Assembly: GCA_943368675.1 (NCBI GenBank)
Contig: CALRLN020000162.1
Coordinates: forward strand, 1 to 10,253
Direction of reading: 5' to 3'
Source of the DNA: Emticicia sp943368675
GTDB lineage: Bacteria; Bacteroidota; Bacteroidia; Cytophagales; Spirosomataceae
DNA: 10,253 nt
Below the pieces are notes generated by a model, which did not search any database, had not been told where the DNA came from, and was given only the letters and a program-made list of their open reading frames with translations. The first letter of the stretch is position 1, and each line of letters opens with the position of its first letter. Of this stretch, positions 6,793 through 10,253 are shown piece by piece. The translations under genes and the position numbers were made by a program.

Positions 6793-7110
6793 AAAACAGC
6801 GTGTAGGTTAAAAATTGAAAATTGCAGTTTATACACTTGTTAAATGTAAGTGAATCAACTTAAAAAACAATACTTTTTTTATTTAAAGGCATATTGATTT
6901 GATATACAGATGATGGTTAAAAATGAGTAAGTCCGTCATCATTCAGATAAAATCTCTCCGGGCTATGATAAACAGGCTATAAAAAATAACTTACAAAAAT
7001 TTACATTGCTGAACTCATACTGCTCTTCTATCTGACTCTGTTCAGAATGATGCAAAAGAAGTGACCTAAAATCTGGCAGGCACGTATCATCAAGGTTTAA
7101 GGACAATCTG
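6793..7110. other. 318-bp AT-rich intergenic region inside the hydrolase block
   Basis: No convincing gene was found on either strand. The sequence is AT-rich with several A/T runs near the S8 start (6870-6890). I find no perfect TAnnTTTG element on the minus strand and no strong hairpin with a U-tract after the patatin stop; a 5-bp TCTGA/TCAGA stem at 7030-7045 is too weak to call a terminator. The length implies that the S8-MBL pair may have its own promoter or leader, or that the region holds a short RNA, but neither can be shown from the sequence. Confidence 0.5.
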
Positions 7111-10100
7111 TTACTTTTCCGGTTTTTGATACTCTTTTGCTTTATAATCGGCCAATTTAGTCATTACTTCAGGGCCCCAGTCTGCTGATTTCGTCAGCAT
7201 CAGTTTTTTTATATCAAGTCCAATTTCATCTTTAATTTCTCTGATGGCCTGTTGCATGGCAAAAAAGCCTAAAGCCCGATAACTCTCAAACTGGCTTTCA
7301 GTAAAAAACTGGTCTGCGGTACTTTCATGCGGGAACGCCTCATTCACAGAAGCATAATTAAAAATATCTTTAGGCTCTTTTCCATAAATACCCGGTTTCA
7401 GATAAAGCATTAGGCCCTCCAGTTGTTCAGTACTATTATCGTTAGTCAGTTTTGCCGGATAACGTATCCTTCCCAATGCCCAATATCGTCCTTTTTCCTT
7501 ATTTGCCGCCCTCGGATAAATATCAAAACCCCAGGGAAAATCAATATGTACTCCCAGATCTATACGTATCTTTCTGATAGCATTGCCCAGGTCTTCGAGC
7601 CCGCAGGTCTGATCGCATGAGGCATCGCTGACGATAATAAATCTGTTTCTTCGTAAAACCATTTCATAGAGCCCCAGATTCTCAAAATGGCCGCCATCTG
7701 AAAGAAAAACATAATCGTTCAGATCGTTGGTAAGGCCGAACATCTCCATAAAAACCGGATTAATAAAGTTTTTTGGTGAAGAGTAATTAAACGAATTATC
7801 ACCCGCCGGACCCGGATTACCTAACCATGCGCCCAGGCGAAGATTAAACAGAGTCATGAAAAATGCCACAAATGATGACGTATTATAGCCCATATTCGGG
7901 CTTACGGCAGCGCCTGATATGGTCATGGCTGTACCCAGGCTGATACCTCTTTCGCCACCATAATGATCAGGATTTTTATCTGGTATGTCGTTGTCCTGAG
8001 CTATATCAACATAAGTATTTCTATAACCCAGATTCAGTGAGCCTGCGTGCAGCGGGCTTATCGTAAACGACCCCGCCTTGCGCTCCTGCCACGCCAGATT
8101 CCGGCCATTAACCAGATTCAGCGCCACATTGATGATATGAAAAGGTTTGGCAGGTGGTACCGGCAGTGGTTCATCGTCTACCTCCGGTTTTGGCTTGTAT
8201 TTTTTCTTGGGCACCACGGCAAGGCTTCCCATTGCGATATTATCCGACTCATCAAATCCGGTAAAAGCATTAGGCCTCCGTACCCCTTCAGGCCGCCCTG
8301 CCCCCAGATAAGCCCTTATTAGCCTTGCACGGTACATGGCATGTAATGAAAACCTGTTGCTATCTATATAACGTGAAAAAATAAAGGCCATCAGGAACAT
8401 CAGCAGCATAAATGACAAAGGCCAGACAGGATTCACTTTTGCCATTGAAGCCGCATTATGTACTATTGCACTGGTATCTGTCAAACTGCTTATCTTCATA
8501 AACTTGCCAAGCAACCATATATTTCCGTGCGAGATTACCACTATCAGCACCATAAAGGCGACAAATGCCATGGCAGAAAGGGGCAGATAAGAAAGTGCCT
8601 TGAATTTAATATCCACTTTCTTTCTCTTGTCCGGGCTTCCTGGGCTGCCCGATTTCTGACCCAGATAGGCGGTCAGATACCCTGAAATTCCGCCGAATGA
8701 AACCACAAATTCTACACCTGATTCGGTGTACTTTGTGGCATATAAAACCATTCCGGACACAAATAACCAGCTTAAGGCAACTATCAGAAACCATCCGCTA
8801 TGCCTGGATGCCCATTCCCGCTCAGAATCCTCGGCTACCTCACTTTTAAACCCTTCATATAAAAAGCTCATAAACAAAATAATGGCTATAAAAATAGGAA
8901 ATGCCAGACATATATAAATAATTGAGCCCTCAGTTAGCGTGCCCAATTGCATAAGTGCGGCAAACGCTATATATATTAGTGGCCCTGCTGCCGCCCCTGC
9001 TACAAGGTTTCTTAGTAAATCGAGCAACCGCTCCCAATTTCTGTTTTTCTCTTTAAAACGGCTCTGTAAAAAGCCTGCCAGCTCAAAACCTAAAAACAGG
9101 AGCCACTTCAGTACGACAAAACCTCCGGTAATGCAGGCCGAAACCCAATATGGATTCCCCCACAAACCGCTCTTTTTATCCTTAAATATCAATTGCAGGT
9201 TTTTAACAAAGTCGTATTCGAAATAGTATTTGCCGTTAAAGAACCAGTACCAGCCAATGGCCCAGCACATAATCCCTATGGCCCCGGGTGCAAGGCAATT
9301 GAGCAGAAACTCCTTTTGATCCTTACTTTTCTGTGTAAGTTTTTTTACTGATTCTCCATTAGACTGCGGCGGGTTTTTATTGACATAATAATCGCTTATG
9401 GTATATAAAACCGTACCGGTGGTCATCATCAGTAAGGCCCAGATATAAGCTACTTCACAATTCAGCAGCGCAACAATTATCCACGGAACAACAACAACAC
9501 CTGCCAGAAACGGAATCAGAATCAGCCAGTTCAGAAACAGATTACGTAAGTAAATGGCGCCCAGAGTCCAGGAATCGGCTGAAAAGAACCCTACAACCGG
9601 GCTCAGATAATTGGTATATTGCCTTAAATGCCGGATAGGTGCTGGTTCTATTGCTTCATTTTGCTTTTTGTCAAGTTCTTCCAGCACTTTCTCTGCACTT
9701 TTCTGATGCATCCAGGCACTTAACCAACCTCCCAGATAGCCTCCGCCTGAAACCGTAGACAGATAGGTTATTTTCTCCAGAATCGATGGCTCTGCCTTTT
9801 CTTTTCTGGCTAAACTCTGTACAACCCCTAAAGCAAAAGAAGCACTACGAATACCCCCGCCAGACAGGCAAAGCGCATTTGTGCTTTTATCATACATACT
9901 TTTATGCAGTGCACTTAAGGTTTTTAAACTCCGGCTCTCAATCAAATCACTGTATACGTCTTCCAGAACCAGACGATTGATAAATTGATAAATATAGTCA
10001 TACTTAACAATATTGACCGACTTGAGGCTAACCTTACGGTTAATTCTGAGGTACTTGCCTATTTTTTTAAATATTACCTTCCACCAGTTGCTTTTACTGC

Positions 10101-10253
10101 TGGCAGCTTCGTGGGTTTCTTTATACCGCTCCAGCATTCCTCTCGTATAAGGCTGCAATGGCGCGGCCTCAAGCCAACTCTCAGTGATTAGCAAGTCGGA
10201 ATCTTTAATCTTTTCATTCAATACCTTCCGGATGGTCGCTTTATCAATAAGCA
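7111..10253 (-). CDS. large multi-pass membrane patatin-like phospholipase (start possibly outside window)
   Basis: A patatin-like lipid acyl hydrolase, numbered from a TTG at 10221 (1036 residues). The oxyanion motif is GGGIRS (121-126). The nucleophile is Ser158 in LSTVSGGGYLGG, and the catalytic Asp842 is in LSDGGHFENLG, so the Ser-Asp dyad is intact. Between them lies a membrane region of about nine to eleven hydrophobic segments (about 221-275, 304-328, 358-384, 404-455, 477-520, 541-565, 600-617). The domain is thus split by a membrane block. A Lys/Pro-rich linker (about 670-692) precedes the C-terminal catalytic half, which also carries ISGAAVSPNMGYNTS and LFNLRLGAWLGNP. This layout belongs to a recurrent family of large bacterial patatins whose function I do not know. 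The frame has no ATG near 10221 and stays open to the window edge (LIDKATIRKV before the TTG), so the real start is probably beyond. It acts on membrane phospholipids by family knowledge. The S8 and MBL genes follow on the same strand. Confidence 0.85.
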   Translation of the reverse strand, partial: LIDKATIRKVLNEKIKDSDLLITESWLEAAPLQPYTRGMLERYKETHEAASSKSNWWKVIFKKIGKYLRINRKVSLKSVNIVKYDYIYQFINRLVLEDVYSDLIESRSLKTLSALHKSMYDKSTNALCLSGGGIRSASFALGVVQSLARKEKAEPSILEKITYLSTVSGGGYLGGWLSAWMHQKSAEKVLEELDKKQNEAIEPAPIRHLRQYTNYLSPVVGFFSADSWTLGAIYLRNLFLNWLILIPFLAGVVVVPWIIVALLNCEVAYIWALLMMTTGTVLYTISDYYVNKNPPQSNGESVKKLTQKSKDQKEFLLNCLAPGAIGIMCWAIGWYWFFNGKYYFEYDFVKNLQLIFKDKKSGLWGNPYWVSACITGGFVVLKWLLFLGFELAGFLQSRFKEKNRNWERLLDLLRNLVAGAAAGPLIYIAFAALMQLGTLTEGSIIYICLAFPIFIAIILFMSFLYEGFKSEVAEDSEREWASRHSGWFLIVALSWLFVSGMVLYATKYTESGVEFVVSFGGISGYLTAYLGQKSGSPGSPDKRKKVDIKFKALSYLPLSAMAFVAFMVLIVVISHGNIWLLGKFMKISSLTDTSAIVHNAASMAKVNPVWPLSFMLLMFLMAFIFSRYIDSNRFSLHAMYRARLIRAYLGAGRPEGVRRPNAFTGFDESDNIAMGSLAVVPKKKYKPKPEVDDEPLPVPPAKPFHIINVALNLVNGRNLAWQERKAGSFTISPLHAGSLNLGYRNTYVDIAQDNDIPDKNPDHYGGERGISLGTAMTISGAAVSPNMGYNTSSFVAFFMTLFNLRLGAWLGNPGPAGDNSFNYSSPKNFINPVFMEMFGLTNDLNDYVFLSDGGHFENLGLYEMVLRRNRFIIVSDASCDQTCGLEDLGNAIRKIRIDLGVHIDFPWGFDIYPRAANKEKGRYWALGRIRYPAKLTNDNSTEQLEGLMLYLKPGIYGKEPKDIFNYASVNEAFPHESTADQFFTESQFESYRALGFFAMQQAIREIKDEIGLDIKKLMLTKSADWGPEVMTKLADYKAKEYQKPEK

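Noticed and set aside
6937..7052. Inverted repeat CATCATTC (6937-6944) / GAATGATG (7045-7052) in the patatin-S8 gap
   Set aside because: Only 8 bp with arms 100 bp apart in AT-rich DNA; expected by chance and not followed by a U-tract.
7111..10253. CBASS (CapV-like patatin effector)
   Set aside because: No cyclase (CD-NTase) gene is visible, and the patatin is a much larger multi-pass membrane protein than the compact CapV effectors.
4999..10253. Secreted digestive enzymes (lipase and protease for nutrient use)
   Set aside because: The protease and the MBL protein lack signal peptides, and the patatin is a multi-pass membrane protein; no secretion C-terminal domain is seen.
1..10253. CRISPR array, tRNA, rRNA or insertion sequence
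   Set aside because: No regularly spaced repeats, tRNA cloverleaf, rRNA stretches, transposase motifs or terminal inverted repeats were recognised on either strand.

Overview
The window looks like part of a Bacteroidetes (Bacteroidota) genome. It joins a phage head-assembly module, which reads leftward from about 3.34 kb to the left edge, to a block of three large hydrolase genes, also reading leftward, that fills 3.77 kb to the right edge. The host call rests on perfect TAnnTTTG promoter elements, A-rich leaders without clear Shine-Dalgarno sequences, and the resemblance of the phage proteins to Bacteroidetes prophage proteins. It is an inference from reading, not from a search.

Left part, 1-3343, in transcription order on the minus strand: a charged coiled-coil-like scaffold protein, a head decoration/fibre-like protein, a lambda gpE-type major capsid protein, two small connector/head-closure candidates, and the start of an HK97 gp10-like tail-completion protein cut by the left edge. 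The genes are separated by 16-34 bp or overlap by 7-10 bp, as in a late structural operon. A promoter-like element (3389-3396) sits just upstream of the scaffold gene. A 68-aa gene (3489-3695) reads away from it on the plus strand behind its own promoter-like element. No terminase, portal or head-maturation protease lies beside the scaffold gene, although these usually stand upstream of it.

Right part, 3772-10253, in transcription order: a patatin-like phospholipase of more than 1000 residues with a large multi-pass membrane region inserted into its catalytic domain; a 318-bp gap; a subtilisin-type (S8) protease with no signal peptide; and, 21 bp on, a ComEC-type metallo-beta-lactamase-fold hydrolase. 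A perfect 13-bp hairpin with a U-tract ends this block and separates it from the convergent 68-aa phage-type gene. The patatin reading frame is still open at the right edge, so its true start may lie outside.

How the parts may work together: the phage genes build the capsid. The three hydrolases (lipase, protease, MBL hydrolase) have intact catalytic motifs and match no phage-structural or metabolic role that I recognise. Their position next to or inside a prophage late region, with their own terminator, is typical of cargo ('moron') genes. A membrane-acting defence or superinfection-exclusion system, with the patatin as effector and the protease and/or MBL protein as sensor or activator, is the most interesting reading, but it is a hypothesis.
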